Assembly (NCBI RefSeq): GCF_003946605.1
Contig: NZ_RHOQ01000001.1
Span: forward strand, 1 to 64,000
Length of the DNA stretch: 64,000 nt
Reading direction: 5' to 3'
Origin: Companilactobacillus baiquanensis
Lineage (GTDB): Bacteria > Bacillota > Bacilli > Lactobacillales > Lactobacillaceae
The position numbers were made by a program, and so were the translations under genes. Each line of letters opens with the position of its first letter. Positions within the stretch are counted from its first letter, which is position 1. The notes beneath the pieces were generated by a model, which searched no databases, was not told the DNA's origin, and saw only the letters and a list, made by a program, of their open reading frames with translations. Shown one piece after another: positions 16,431 to 26,019 of the stretch.

Positions 16431-16550
16431 ATGTTTGAACATTTGATAGTAATGTTTTTTAGTTCTTACTTGGTAATTCAAGCCTTGAGAATTGGAATAA
16501 TCATCGTTTTAGTCTTATATTTTAGAAAAAAATTTAAAAACTATATTTAA
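16431..16550 (+). CDS. Small membrane peptide, 39 residues
   Basis: Encodes MFEHLIVMFFSSYLVIQALR, then a second hydrophobic run GIIIVLVLYF and a basic tail RKKFKNYI. AGAGGTGG, lying just after the stop of the quinone reductase-like gene, provides a good ribosome site, so translation is likely coupled. A terminator follows immediately. The family is not recognised; a membrane peptide partner of the oxidoreductase is only a guess. Confidence 0.55.
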   Translation: MFEHLIVMFFSSYLVIQALRIGIIIVLVLYFRKKFKNYI

Positions 16551-16555
16551 TGAAG

Positions 16556-16586
16556 AAACTGGAAATTAGAAATTAATTTCCAGTTT
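16556..16586 (+). terminator. Terminator after the quinone reductase-like/peptide pair
   Basis: AAACTGGAAATTA (16556-16568) pairs with TAATTTCCAGTTT (16573-16585), followed by a short T-rich stretch. Confidence 0.7.
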
Positions 16587-16669
16587 TCGTTGTGTTTAAA
16601 CGTGACAAAGTTACAAGTAAATTTATAAAATATAATTATAATAAAAATCATGAAAAAGGAAGTGAAATT

Positions 16670-18391
16670 ATGAAGCGAAGAGTAATTATGACGGCAACAG
16701 GTTTATCGATGGGAATTGGGTTGGCTAAGTCAGTCATCTACGCTCCCATGTTACCTAGTCTTGTGAGAACTAGAAAAATATATGCGGAAACTAATATAGA
16801 TAATTTGCAACAAAATTTCAGCATTCAAACTAGAGCTAATAATGCTGATGTGAAGGATGGCTTGACCGTTGATAAGGACTTTCCGACGGCACCGCTTAAC
16901 TTATTAAGTTATGCAGCCTACTTTCATATTTTTGCTGAATCAGCTCACTTAACAGCACATACTCACGGTAATTTAGCCGTCGGTGTGTTAAGCGGAACAT
17001 CCAATTTTGGAACTGGTATTCATGAAGGTACTTTGGAAAGAGATATTCATTACATTCAAAATTTAAGTTCAATCGCTAACAGTTCGTTTATAGATAAAAA
17101 TGATAATAGAGAAAACAAAGTTGTTTTTGGTAATGGTTTAAATCTTGATGTTTCAGGAACCACTATGACGGTGAATGGAATTAGTTTGGATCATTTAACT
17201 AAAGATGAAATTTATCAAGACAAAGATGATAATAAATATATTGATTTTGATACAATTTTTAAATTTCTAAGCGTACAATCAAGTGAGTTGTCACAGATGG
17301 AAAGTTATGGAGAAAAACTTACTAGAGCGGATTTTCCAAATGAAAATAATCGTGTGATCAACTTACGAGACTATACTCCGAATGCTGACAACGAAATCGT
17401 GATCAATATTTCTGCTGATGTTTTAACGCTTGATCGTCCGTTAACAATTGATGGCATAAGTGATGAAGTTGACGGTACAACTGTAATTATTAATGTTGAT
17501 AATGAGGGTGATGATAACATTGATATGCGAGCACCCATTAAGATTAGATATAGTAACGGGGAGTATAGATACAACAAAGAAACAGATAAATTTGAGGACA
17601 ATCATTTACTGTGGAATTTTTATGACAGTACATCAGAAGACAACTTATTCTACGGTTTGATTACGATGAATGCGACTTTTCAAGGAAGCGTCTTAGCACC
17701 TAAAGCTGATATTGTTGTTGAACAAAATTTAGATGGTAACATTGTAGCTAAAGTCGTTAATATTAAGGGTGGAGAGACTCATAGATGGGATCTTCAGGAC
17801 GGTTCAAGGGAGGTTACTACTTATCCAGATCCGGATCCAACGGACCCAACAGATCCAGTAGATCCGACAGATCCAGTGGACCCAACAGACCCAGTGGACC
17901 CAACAGATCCAGTAGATCCAACAGATCCAGTGGACCCAACAGACCCAACAGATCCGGTAGATCCAGTGGACCCAGTAGATCCGACAGATCCGATAGACCC
18001 AACAGATCCAGTAGATCCAGTGGATCCAACAGACCCAACAGACCCAATTGATCCAGAAGACCCATTTAGACCAGAAACAGATGGTGGCGCGGAAAATCCA
18101 TTCCCAGAGTTAACACCAGATCCTGAAAAGGAAGAAAAAGATGAAAAAGAAACTACTCCAGATACAGTTAAAGTGGAAAGTGCTTCAGAAAATCCTCTGA
18201 AAGCAACTAGAGTAGAAGAATTAACAAAAGAAGTAAGTACACCAGTTACTACACCAAATACTTCAGTGACTCAAGCAAGTAGTGAAGGATTTCTACCTAA
18301 AACAGGATTGTCCAGAAGTGGAGTTTTGGGAATTTTAGGAGCATCCCTGCTGGCAATCATTGGTACATTTGGATTTAGACGTAAGCGTTAA
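16670..18391 (+). CDS. LPXTG-anchored surface protein, choice-of-anchor A type
   Basis: A 573-residue surface protein. Residues 1-40 hold an export signal. About 60-380 form a domain matching the choice-of-anchor A family by its HTHGNLAVGVLSGTSNFG, NATFQGSVLAPKAD and GNIVAK..GGETH segments. About 386-465 is a stalk of Asp-Pro repeats (DPT/DPV), then a Glu/Lys/Thr-rich linker, the sortase motif LPKTG near residue 543, a membrane helix and RRKR. AAAGGAAGTG gives the ATG at 16670; reading from 16592 would begin in the previous terminator region. Likely covalently attached to peptidoglycan and involved in adhesion. Confidence 0.9.
   Translation: MKRRVIMTATGLSMGIGLAKSVIYAPMLPSLVRTRKIYAETNIDNLQQNFSIQTRANNADVKDGLTVDKDFPTAPLNLLSYAAYFHIFAESAHLTAHTHGNLAVGVLSGTSNFGTGIHEGTLERDIHYIQNLSSIANSSFIDKNDNRENKVVFGNGLNLDVSGTTMTVNGISLDHLTKDEIYQDKDDNKYIDFDTIFKFLSVQSSELSQMESYGEKLTRADFPNENNRVINLRDYTPNADNEIVINISADVLTLDRPLTIDGISDEVDGTTVIINVDNEGDDNIDMRAPIKIRYSNGEYRYNKETDKFEDNHLLWNFYDSTSEDNLFYGLITMNATFQGSVLAPKADIVVEQNLDGNIVAKVVNIKGGETHRWDLQDGSREVTTYPDPDPTDPTDPVDPTDPVDPTDPVDPTDPVDPTDPVDPTDPTDPVDPVDPVDPTDPIDPTDPVDPVDPTDPTDPIDPEDPFRPETDGGAENPFPELTPDPEKEEKDEKETTPDTVKVESASENPLKATRVEELTKEVSTPVTTPNTSVTQASSEGFLPKTGLSRSGVLGILGASLLAIIGTFGFRRKR
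17825..18065 (+). repeat. Asp-Pro (DPT/DPV) coding repeat tract
   Basis: About 240 bases of near-perfect 9-base units of the kind GAYCCARTR/GAYCCAACA, coding for Asp-Pro-Thr and Asp-Pro-Val. The repeat leaves other frames on both strands open by its periodicity alone, so those frames are not genes. Repeat number is likely to vary between strains. Confidence 0.9.
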
Positions 18392-18397
18392 TATTCG

Positions 18398-18429
18398 AAA
18401 AAAGATGTGACGAAAGTCGCATCTTTTTT
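18398..18429 (+). terminator. Terminator of the LPXTG protein gene
   Basis: GATGTGAC and GTCGCATC pair around GAAA, with A-run before and six Ts after. Confidence 0.85.
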
Positions 18430-18542
18430 GTATCCTAAGTATGGATTATTTTACAATCTTTAGATTAAAAACTTGCGTTAACTAGTAAGACATCGGTATA
18501 GTTGATAAGTTATAATTAACTATTTTGATTGGAGATGAGATT

Positions 18543-19538
18543 GTGACCCAGTCACCTTACTGGAATCGCATCGCAGAAAAGGCAAAAAAAGAGAATCGGC
18601 CATTTTTTAGTCTGGCGCCAATGGAAGCTGTAACTGGTTCGGTTTTTCGTCGTGTAGTTGAAAGAGCTGCATCACCAGATGTCTTATATACTGAATTTAC
18701 TAATGCACTAAGTATTACGCATCCTAAAGCTAAAGAAACGACTAAAGGCAGATTATATATCGATTCCAAAGAAGATCCTAAGCCAATCGTTCAATTGTGG
18801 GGCAATAATTTTGAGGATTTCGCTAAAGCTGCTAAAGAAGTAAAAAAGCAGGGCTACGAAGCAATCGATGTTAATACAGGTTGTCCTGATATTGCGGTAA
18901 TTAAAAATCATAGCGGAAGTGATTTGATCCGCCATTTTGACCGTGCTAAAGAAGTTATCGAAGGCGCACGTCAGTCAGATCTTCCTGTAACGGTTAAGAC
19001 TAGAATCGGTTATAGCGAAGTGGATGAATACAAAACTTGGATTCCATTTTTGTTAGAACAACAAGTTCCAGTTTTAACGGTCCATGTTAGAACTCGTGAG
19101 GAAATGAGTAATGTTCCGGCCCATTATGAATTGATCGATGATCTAGTTAAAATGCGTGATGAGATTGCACCAGATACTCTTTTACAAATTAATGGTGATA
19201 TTGCTGACTATCAAGCAGGGATGAAACTTTATCACGAACATCCTGGAATTGACGGTATTATGATCGGACGTGGAATTTTTACCAATCCTTTTGCTTTTGA
19301 AACAACCGCTAAAGAGCATTCAACGCATGAATTGTTAGGGTTATTGCGCTACCAATTAGATCTATACGATCAGTTCGTGGCTATGGGAATCCCTGGTCAT
19401 TTTGCACCATTACAACGCTTTTTTAAGATCTATGTCCGTGGTATGAAAGGAGCATCTGCAATCAGAAATGATTTGATGCAAACTAAAACTACCGATGATG
19501 CACGTAAGATTATTGATAGGATCGATATTGGAAAATAA
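18543..19538 (+). CDS. dus: tRNA-dihydrouridine synthase
   Basis: FMN enzyme reducing uridines in the tRNA D-loop; 331 residues. The TIM-barrel start FFSLAPMEAVTGSVFRR, the catalytic segment DVNTGCPD (Cys near 120) and the FMN-phosphate loop NGDI...GIMIGRGI are present. The GTG at 18543 is chosen because GGAGATGAG lies 4-5 bases ahead; a TTG at 18525 has none. A single gene with its own terminator. The exact Dus subgroup (DusB-like or DusC-like) is not decided. Confidence 0.93.
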   Translation: MTQSPYWNRIAEKAKKENRPFFSLAPMEAVTGSVFRRVVERAASPDVLYTEFTNALSITHPKAKETTKGRLYIDSKEDPKPIVQLWGNNFEDFAKAAKEVKKQGYEAIDVNTGCPDIAVIKNHSGSDLIRHFDRAKEVIEGARQSDLPVTVKTRIGYSEVDEYKTWIPFLLEQQVPVLTVHVRTREEMSNVPAHYELIDDLVKMRDEIAPDTLLQINGDIADYQAGMKLYHEHPGIDGIMIGRGIFTNPFAFETTAKEHSTHELLGLLRYQLDLYDQFVAMGIPGHFAPLQRFFKIYVRGMKGASAIRNDLMQTKTTDDARKIIDRIDIGK

Positions 19539-19540
19539 AA

Positions 19541-19577
19541 AAATGAACTTGTGACTTTGTCGCAGGTTCATTTTTTT
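19541..19577 (+). terminator. Terminator of dus
   Basis: AATGAACTTGTGAC pairs with GTCGCAGGTTCATT around a short loop (two wobbles), followed by seven Ts. Confidence 0.8.
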
Positions 19578-19677
19578 AGTAGAGATTATAAAAATAATTT
19601 GTAGTTAATATTGGATTTATTTTTCACTTTTGTTTAAAATTTGTTTAAACAAATTGTAGATAAAGATGTGGAATTTT

Positions 19678-21405
19678 ATGAATAAATTAATTAGAAAAAA
19701 TTATTTCATTCTGTCACTTTTCATTTTGATCAGTATCGTGTTAATTGCTTTAGTCGATTGGCATATTGGATATATTTTTGCGACAGGTGATTATCATTAC
19801 CACCTTGACCGAATTGAGACATTGGCGGGTTCAATGAAACATTTTGATTTCTGGCCCAAAGTTGATGGTCATTTTATTGGCGGTTATGGTTATGCATCAA
19901 GTCTTTTTTATCCAGATATATTTTTATATTTACCAGCTTTATTGAGAGTATTCGGTGCCAGTCCGGTGATCACTTATTTATTTACATTATTTTTGATCAA
20001 TTTAGCTACGCTTTGGGTAGGGTATACTGCCGGAAAGAGAATGTCCTTTTCCACCAAAAGAGCTTTATTGTTCACACTTATTTATACTTTAAATCCTTAT
20101 CGCTTACAGACTTTATACAGTCGTCAAGATCTTGGCGAGTTATTAGGACAAATATTTTTTCCACTAGTATTGTCAGAATTAATGAACTTTAAAAATGGAT
20201 ATTTTAGACAATGGTACGTATTAGCGTTTGCCATGATAGGTATAGGCTGTTCACATACGATTTCTTTATTTATGGCAATTATCTTTGTCGCAATGTACGT
20301 TATTTTGAATGCTAAATACTTTTTGAATAAGAAAAAAATCGTTGCTCTTATTAAAGCAGCTTTATTAACTATTGGCGCAACGGCAATGATATATTTACCC
20401 ATCCTTGAACAAATGTACGGGCAAAAATATGCACTGACGACTGATCCGTTGATCAATATTGTAGGACAAGTATTTCCTGCATCGGATTTAGCTAAGAATT
20501 CTTTGCTGAATTCTGTTTTTCATGGCGATACAGTGAATATTGGGGTCATAATTTTTGTAAGTTTAATTGTTTATACGATTTATAACTTTATTAAAAGAAA
20601 TAATTTAGATTTAACTGTTATTGCGTTATTTTTACTTTTTGCCTGTACGAATATTTTTCCATGGCATTTAATGAATCACTCAATTTTTGCGGTTATTCAG
20701 TTTCCATGGCGCTTCTTCTCAATTATTTCCTTAATAACAGCTTATTTGTTAGTAAATGATGACTTACATCTATTTTCTAAAAGATATTTTACATATGCCT
20801 TCTTGGCACTTTTGGCAATTTTTACGTTTAGTTTATCTCAACAAACTGTTGCCCAATCTAAAGAAAAGCTAGATAGTTATTCTGATTTTAATCAAATTGA
20901 TAGTTATTATATTGGAGCTGGACATGAATATTTACCAAGTCAGGTTAATTATTCAGAGATCAGACAACATAAAAATCGTGTTCTTGATTATAATAAATCT
21001 GATATTTCTATCCAAAATCCAACGATCAATCGTCAATATATTGCCTTTGATTTCAAGACACTCAAAAAATCTGCAAAGATCCAATTACCTTTAATTTATT
21101 ATAAAGGCTATCAAAGTGAGGTCTATGGTTCGGGCGAATCCACTGTACCTAAAATATCAGCACTAGGATTGGCAGAAATAAATCTAAGCGGTAGTGGTAT
21201 GGTCAAAATTCAATACGATCATACATTGATTCAAAAAATTGGTCTATTTATATCAGGGATAACTTTCTTGTTAGTATTGTTGCACTTCCTAATTAATAGG
21301 AGAAGATACCGAGTTTCAGTTGTTAACCAAGTACCGATCTTTGCTTCACCAGGTTCTCCAGGTTACGTTTTTGTTTATCGAATTGTAGAAAAGGTGAAAG
21401 ATTAA
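19678..21405 (+). CDS. Polytopic membrane protein, GT-C/YfhO-like
   Basis: A 575-residue protein with an N-terminal membrane helix, an extracellular loop with DYHYHLDRIE, about ten further membrane helices to residue 400, an outside beta-rich domain (about 405-515), and a last membrane helix. The acidic residue after the first helix and overall layout match GT-C membrane glycosyltransferases and the related 6-pyruvoyl-tetrahydropterin-synthase-like membrane proteins. The start at 19678 has GTGGA upstream; an ATG at 19666 is the alternative. Probably modifies a cell-wall polymer; acceptor unknown. Its end overlaps the convergent rluA-type gene by 4 bases. Confidence 0.75.
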   Translation: MNKLIRKNYFILSLFILISIVLIALVDWHIGYIFATGDYHYHLDRIETLAGSMKHFDFWPKVDGHFIGGYGYASSLFYPDIFLYLPALLRVFGASPVITYLFTLFLINLATLWVGYTAGKRMSFSTKRALLFTLIYTLNPYRLQTLYSRQDLGELLGQIFFPLVLSELMNFKNGYFRQWYVLAFAMIGIGCSHTISLFMAIIFVAMYVILNAKYFLNKKKIVALIKAALLTIGATAMIYLPILEQMYGQKYALTTDPLINIVGQVFPASDLAKNSLLNSVFHGDTVNIGVIIFVSLIVYTIYNFIKRNNLDLTVIALFLLFACTNIFPWHLMNHSIFAVIQFPWRFFSIISLITAYLLVNDDLHLFSKRYFTYAFLALLAIFTFSLSQQTVAQSKEKLDSYSDFNQIDSYYIGAGHEYLPSQVNYSEIRQHKNRVLDYNKSDISIQNPTINRQYIAFDFKTLKKSAKIQLPLIYYKGYQSEVYGSGESTVPKISALGLAEINLSGSGMVKIQYDHTLIQKIGLFISGITFLLVLLHFLINRRRYRVSVVNQVPIFASPGSPGYVFVYRIVEKVKD

Positions 21406-22280
21406 TCACTTTTCGTTATGATGTTTGGTGCTTGCACTTGAACAACTTTAGTTTGCGTGGAAAAAGGGATTTGGTAACTTAATTTATAAGCAAATAGCTT
21501 TAAAGGTCCGGTTTTATGGTTGGAATTATACAGTGGATCATTGACGATTGGCCAACCTTGATTTGACAAGTGCACTCGCAATTGGTGAGTTCTCCCAGTG
21601 TATAATTTCAAGTCGATCAAAGCTTGTTTAGAATTTTTACTAAGTAGATGATAGTCTGTTTTGGCATTTTGACCATCGTTTCTAACCATTCTTTTTCGTT
21701 TGTCGTTAGGATCAATCCCAATCGGCTGATCAATTGTTCCAGCAGTATTGATCGGTTGGTTGAGGTCTACAACTGCAAGGTATTCTCTTTGTAAAATCTT
21801 ACTGCTAAGCTGACGATTAAATATTGGAACTAGATATGGTGTTTTTGAAATGAGAACTAATCCAGAAGTTTCTTGGTCAATACGATGAACCATGTAGGGA
21901 TGTTGGTTTTTTTGACTTAAATAACTTTCAGCGTCATTGAACAGTGTATCGTTTTCACGGTTTAAGTTAGGGTGAGTCTTTTGTCCAGCGGGTTTATTGA
22001 CAACTATTATGTCGTCATCTTCATAAGCTATATTGAGTTTACTGTGACCAGGCAAGTATTTTTGTAAATTTGTTCTAGGAGAAAAATCAAAGTTCATAGT
22101 TACAACATCTTTATCTTTAACAATCGTATTAAAAGTTTGGTAGCTTCCATTGATCAATACTTTTTGTTCTACTCGTAAAAAATGCTGCCATTTTTTTGGG
22201 ACTAGCCATTTTTTGAGTAGTTCACGTACTGATAATTCCTCTGATCCAACTTGATTATAGACAACTTTTTTTTGATACAT
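21402..22280 (-). CDS. RluA family pseudouridine synthase
   Basis: A 292-residue RNA pseudouridine synthase. The catalytic motif HRIDQETSGLVL carries the nucleophilic Asp near residue 131; the second conserved block GRTHQLRVHL is near 228-237. An S4-like N-terminal region precedes it. AGAGGTAAATAA precedes the ATG. Members act on 23S rRNA or tRNA; which site cannot be told. It converges on the membrane protein gene and diverges from pbp1A. Confidence 0.93.
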   Translation of the reverse strand: MYQKKVVYNQVGSEELSVRELLKKWLVPKKWQHFLRVEQKVLINGSYQTFNTIVKDKDVVTMNFDFSPRTNLQKYLPGHSKLNIAYEDDDIIVVNKPAGQKTHPNLNRENDTLFNDAESYLSQKNQHPYMVHRIDQETSGLVLISKTPYLVPIFNRQLSSKILQREYLAVVDLNQPINTAGTIDQPIGIDPNDKRKRMVRNDGQNAKTDYHLLSKNSKQALIDLKLYTGRTHQLRVHLSNQGWPIVNDPLYNSNHKTGPLKLFAYKLSYQIPFSTQTKVVQVQAPNIITKSD

Positions 22281-22365
22281 TTATTTACCTCTGGTTAAGA
22301 TTTTAATTGTAATTCAAAAAGTACGCAATTATATGATAAAATTTGTTCTTACAGAGGTATGTAAG

Positions 22366-24435
22366 ATGAATAAGAATAATAGGTTTTGGGAATGGTTAAA
22401 ACCAAAATTAGCCATTGTTTGGGCCTTCATAAGAAAATATTGGAAGAGATTCCAAATTACTCGTTGGTTAATTTTACTTTTTCTAACGTTAATTTTAATA
22501 CTTAGTTCCTTTTGGACTTTTAAAGCCAAATCAGCTGATGTTGAAAATTTGCAATCGTCATTACAAACAAAGACGACGGTGGTTGATAAAGATGGGGATG
22601 ACGCTGGTGAATTATATGCTAGTAAAGGAACCTATGTCAGTTTAAAGAAGATTTCACCAAATATACAAAATGCAGTTATTTCAACTGAAGATCGTACATT
22701 TTGGACTAATCCAGGTTTCAGTATCAAAGGATATGCCAGAGCGGCTTTAGGATATTTGATTCATCATGGAATTACCGGTGGTGGTAGTACCTTGACGCAG
22801 CAATTGGCTAAAAACGCCTTATTAACTCAAAAACAAACTCTTTCTCGTAAAGGTGAAGAATTGTTTTTATCAATTGAAATTAATCGTGTTTATTCCAAAA
22901 AAGATATTTTAACAATGTATTTGAACAATACTTACTTTGGTAATGGTGTCTGGGGTGTTCAAGATGCTTCAGAAAAATACTTTGGTAAAAGTGCTAGTGA
23001 ATTGAATCCGGGTGAAGCAGCTGTTTTAGCAGCTACTTTAAAGGGTTCTACCATGTATAATCCAATCAATAACTATAATAATTCCGAATCAAGACGTAAT
23101 TTGATCTTGGACTTGATGGTTCAAAATAATAAGTTGTCAGAATCACAAGCTAAATATTATCAAAGCCAGCCAATTAATTTGGATGATAATTACAATGATG
23201 GTAATTCTTATAAATATCCATATTTCTTCGATGCAGTAATTGCTGAAGCCGTTAATAAATATGGCTTAAAAGAAGACGATGTTTTAAACAAGGGTTACAA
23301 GATCTATACAACGCTGGATCAAAGTATGCAAAAATCAATGGAAAATTCGTTTGATAATAGCAATTTGTTCCCAGCTAATGCTAGTGATGGTACTGCTGTT
23401 CAAGGAGCTTCTATTGCTGTCGATCCTAAAAATGGCGGAATACTAGCGGTAGTTGGTGGTCGTGGTGACCATACATTTAGAGGCTTTAATCGTGCTACTC
23501 AAATGAAGCGACAACCCGGTTCATCGATCAAACCGCTTGCTGTTTATACACCAGCTTTAGAGAAGGGGTATAGTTACGATTCAGAACTTCCTGATCAAGT
23601 AACAAGTTTTGGTAAAAATAAATACACTCCAACCAATGCTGATGGATTGTACCAAGATGAAATTCCAATGTATAAAGCTTTAGCACAGAGTGAAAACGTT
23701 CCGGCTGTTGCTTTATTGGATAAAATCGGTGTAAAAGCTGGTGTCAATTCAGTCGAGAACTTTGGTATTAAAGTTCATAAAAACGATCAAAATTTGGCAT
23801 TAGCTTTAGGTGGTTTGGAGACTGGTGTTTCGCCAATGCAAATGGCAAGAGCATATACGGCCTTTGCCAATGAAGGTAAATTATCAGAGACACATTTTAT
23901 TACAAAAATTGTTGATTCAACAGGAACAGTAATTGTAAATAATACCGATACATCTAATAAGCAAATAATTAGTAAAGATACAGCTAAAGAAATGACAAGT
24001 ATGATGTTAGGTGTTTATAACGAAGGTACAGGTAAAACAGCTAAACCAGCAGGATATAAGATCGCTGGTAAGACTGGTAGTACCGAAGTTCCTAATTCAT
24101 ATGGTTATCCAGGAACTAAGGATCAGTGGATGATCGGTTATACACCTGATGTAGTTGTTGCTAGTTGGATCGGATATGATAACACTGATAAGGATCATTT
24201 CTTGTATGGTGTCAGCGAAACAGGAGTGTCATCATTATTTAAGAATGAAATGAGTAATATTTTACCTAATACTGATAATACTTCCTTCAATGTTAAAGAT
24301 GCATCAGATATTGCCAACGAAGATAGTGGAAGTAATAATGACAGTTCAACAAATTCCTTCCAAGATGGAGTAAATACCATTAAAGATAAGGCTTCGGAAT
24401 GGTATAATGATATTAAAAGTTTTTTTGGTCAGTAG
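22366..24435 (+). CDS. pbp1A: Class A penicillin-binding protein 1A
   Basis: Bifunctional peptidoglycan synthase, 689 residues. A single membrane helix at about 33-51, the glycosyltransferase domain with catalytic EDRTFW (Glu108), GGGSTLTQQLAKN and the NTYFGNGVWGVQDAS block, then a transpeptidase domain with SSIK (about 386), SEN (about 441) and KTGST (about 567). The C-terminal tail is Ser/Asn/Asp-rich. The ATG at 22366 follows AGAGGTATGTAAG; an earlier ATG at 22333 is unsupported. A YlbF-family gene follows after 9 bases in the same transcript. Confidence 0.96.
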   Translation: MNKNNRFWEWLKPKLAIVWAFIRKYWKRFQITRWLILLFLTLILILSSFWTFKAKSADVENLQSSLQTKTTVVDKDGDDAGELYASKGTYVSLKKISPNIQNAVISTEDRTFWTNPGFSIKGYARAALGYLIHHGITGGGSTLTQQLAKNALLTQKQTLSRKGEELFLSIEINRVYSKKDILTMYLNNTYFGNGVWGVQDASEKYFGKSASELNPGEAAVLAATLKGSTMYNPINNYNNSESRRNLILDLMVQNNKLSESQAKYYQSQPINLDDNYNDGNSYKYPYFFDAVIAEAVNKYGLKEDDVLNKGYKIYTTLDQSMQKSMENSFDNSNLFPANASDGTAVQGASIAVDPKNGGILAVVGGRGDHTFRGFNRATQMKRQPGSSIKPLAVYTPALEKGYSYDSELPDQVTSFGKNKYTPTNADGLYQDEIPMYKALAQSENVPAVALLDKIGVKAGVNSVENFGIKVHKNDQNLALALGGLETGVSPMQMARAYTAFANEGKLSETHFITKIVDSTGTVIVNNTDTSNKQIISKDTAKEMTSMMLGVYNEGTGKTAKPAGYKIAGKTGSTEVPNSYGYPGTKDQWMIGYTPDVVVASWIGYDNTDKDHFLYGVSETGVSSLFKNEMSNILPNTDNTSFNVKDASDIANEDSGSNNDSSTNSFQDGVNTIKDKASEWYNDIKSFFGQ

Positions 24436-24444
24436 GAGGACAAC

Positions 24445-24792
24445 ATGATTAATATTTATGATAGTGCCAATCAATTAGAAGAAGATTTAAGAAAGACACA
24501 AGAGGTTGCCGACTTAAAACTTGCTTTTGAGGCTGTTAAAGCTAATGATTTAGCTTTCAAGCTATTCGATAAGGTTCAAAACAAACAATTTGAACTACAA
24601 CAAAAGCAAATGGCAGGTCAAGAAATAACTGATGAAGATGTTGAAGCAATGCGTCAATTAACTGACCAACTTCAAAACTACACAGAGATTCAAAACTTGA
24701 TGGAAAAAGAACAAAAGATGAATTCCATGATGGAAGAATTAAATAAGATCATTTCAAAACCAATTGCTGAAATTTATCAAGGTGAGAAATAA
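24445..24792 (+). CDS. YlbF/YmcA family protein
   Basis: A 115-residue all-helical protein of the YlbF/YmcA (Ric-type) family. In Bacillus these proteins form a complex affecting RNase Y activity, competence and sporulation; in lactic acid bacteria the role is unclear. The sequence is coiled, with two long helices and a Gln-rich middle (QNKQFELQQKQMAGQE). TAGGAGGACAAC gives a strong ribosome site directly after pbp1A, so the two are one operon, a common arrangement in lactobacilli. Confidence 0.88.
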   Translation: MINIYDSANQLEEDLRKTQEVADLKLAFEAVKANDLAFKLFDKVQNKQFELQQKQMAGQEITDEDVEAMRQLTDQLQNYTEIQNLMEKEQKMNSMMEELNKIISKPIAEIYQGEK

Positions 24793-24804
24793 ATTTACTT
24801 ATCC

Positions 24805-24842
24805 AAAAAGTCCGGTATTTGCTTAGCAAATATCGGGCTTTT
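24805..24842 (+). terminator. Terminator of the pbp1A-ylbF operon
   Basis: GTCCGGTATTTGC (24810-24822) pairs with GCAAATATCGGGC (24826-24838), followed by a short T-run. Confidence 0.8.
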
Positions 24843-24862
24843 GTACTTTTAAAGGAGTTATT

Positions 24863-26017
24863 ATGAAATTTATACATGCTGCTGATCTTCATTTGGATAC
24901 ACCATTTTCAAGTATTAGTAAATTTTCCAAACAGTTACAAGAAAATTTAAAACAATCGACGTATACTGTGGCTAAAAAAGTCTTTAAAACAGCTATTGAT
25001 CAACAAGTAGATTTTATTATTTTGGCAGGAGATACATTTGATGACACAGATCGATCCCTTGAAGCACAGATGTTTTTGCGTGATGAATTTGAGCAACTAA
25101 ATAATTTTGGTATTAAAGTTTATTTAATTTATGGAAATCACGATTATTTTAGAGATAATTTTTCTGTAATAAATTTCCCCAATAACGTAACTGTTTTTGG
25201 CAAAGATGTCTCAACTGCCGAACTTATTGCTGACGGTTTACATGTTGGTATTACTGGATTTAGTTATTACCAGCAACACGTTAATCAAAATGTCGTCGCC
25301 ACGTATCCTAGTCACGGTAACTTTGATTATCAAATAGGTATTTTACATGCTGGAGTTATGGATAATAATTACTCTCCTTTTAAAATTTCTGATCTATTAT
25401 CAAAAGGATACGATTATTGGGCACTAGGTCACATCCATAAACGAGAGATCCTGCATGAATATCCTTATATTATTTATTCAGGAAATACTCAAGGGCGTAA
25501 TCAAAACGAAACAGGAATTAAAGGGTTCTATTTATTAGAAGTAAAAAACAAAGTAACTACTGCTAAATTCATTCCTAGTTCAGTCTATACTTGGCAAAAT
25601 AAAAGCCTCAATGCCAGTGAGGACGAAACCATTGATAGTTTGATTTTAAAAATTAAAAATTTATTGTTAGATAAAAACAACTTGGTCACGATAGATATAA
25701 ATAACGCTCAAAAATATGCCGCTGACGTTGTTAAGACAATTGATCGTGGAGAATTGTTAACACAATTTAAAGATAGTCCAGCAATTTTATATAAAATAAA
25801 TTTAAAGTATGGTCGTAAAAGCAATCTGTCTGAAATTGACCAAAAATATTGGAATGAAAGTAAAGAAAAGACTTTCGATTTAAATGAAATCAAAGACTTA
25901 GATAGTCGATTATATGGTAATGAAGTTTTAAGAAAGCATATCAATCAGCCTGAATTTCTTTCCCACATGGAAGAACTGGTACAAAATACGATCAATAAGA
26001 AATATAACGGAGAATAA
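24863..26017 (+). CDS. yhaO: Metallophosphoesterase, YhaO-type (SbcD-like) nuclease subunit
   Basis: A 384-residue calcineurin-like phosphoesterase. The metal-binding motifs appear in order: ADLHLDTPF (about 6-14), GDTFDD (56-61), YGNHDYF (92-98) and GHIHKRE (about 192-198). These are the Mre11/SbcD residues. The C-terminal half likely caps the site and contacts the ATPase. AAAGGAGTTATT precedes the ATG. It begins the operon yhaO-yhaN-yhaM; YhaO and YhaN are thought to act together like SbcC/SbcD in DNA end processing. Confidence 0.92.
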   Translation: MKFIHAADLHLDTPFSSISKFSKQLQENLKQSTYTVAKKVFKTAIDQQVDFIILAGDTFDDTDRSLEAQMFLRDEFEQLNNFGIKVYLIYGNHDYFRDNFSVINFPNNVTVFGKDVSTAELIADGLHVGITGFSYYQQHVNQNVVATYPSHGNFDYQIGILHAGVMDNNYSPFKISDLLSKGYDYWALGHIHKREILHEYPYIIYSGNTQGRNQNETGIKGFYLLEVKNKVTTAKFIPSSVYTWQNKSLNASEDETIDSLILKIKNLLLDKNNLVTIDINNAQKYAADVVKTIDRGELLTQFKDSPAILYKINLKYGRKSNLSEIDQKYWNESKEKTFDLNEIKDLDSRLYGNEVLRKHINQPEFLSHMEELVQNTINKKYNGE

Positions 26018-26019
26018 GT

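Noticed and set aside
17785..18065. Long open frames on both strands inside the Asp-Pro repeat
   Set aside because: They arise from the 9-base periodicity, which lacks stops in several frames; they have no ribosome site and give low-complexity Ser/Arg or Leu/Asp strings.
17825..18065. Considered as a CRISPR-like or tandem non-coding repeat
   Set aside because: The units are 9 bases, in frame with an LPXTG protein and without spacers.
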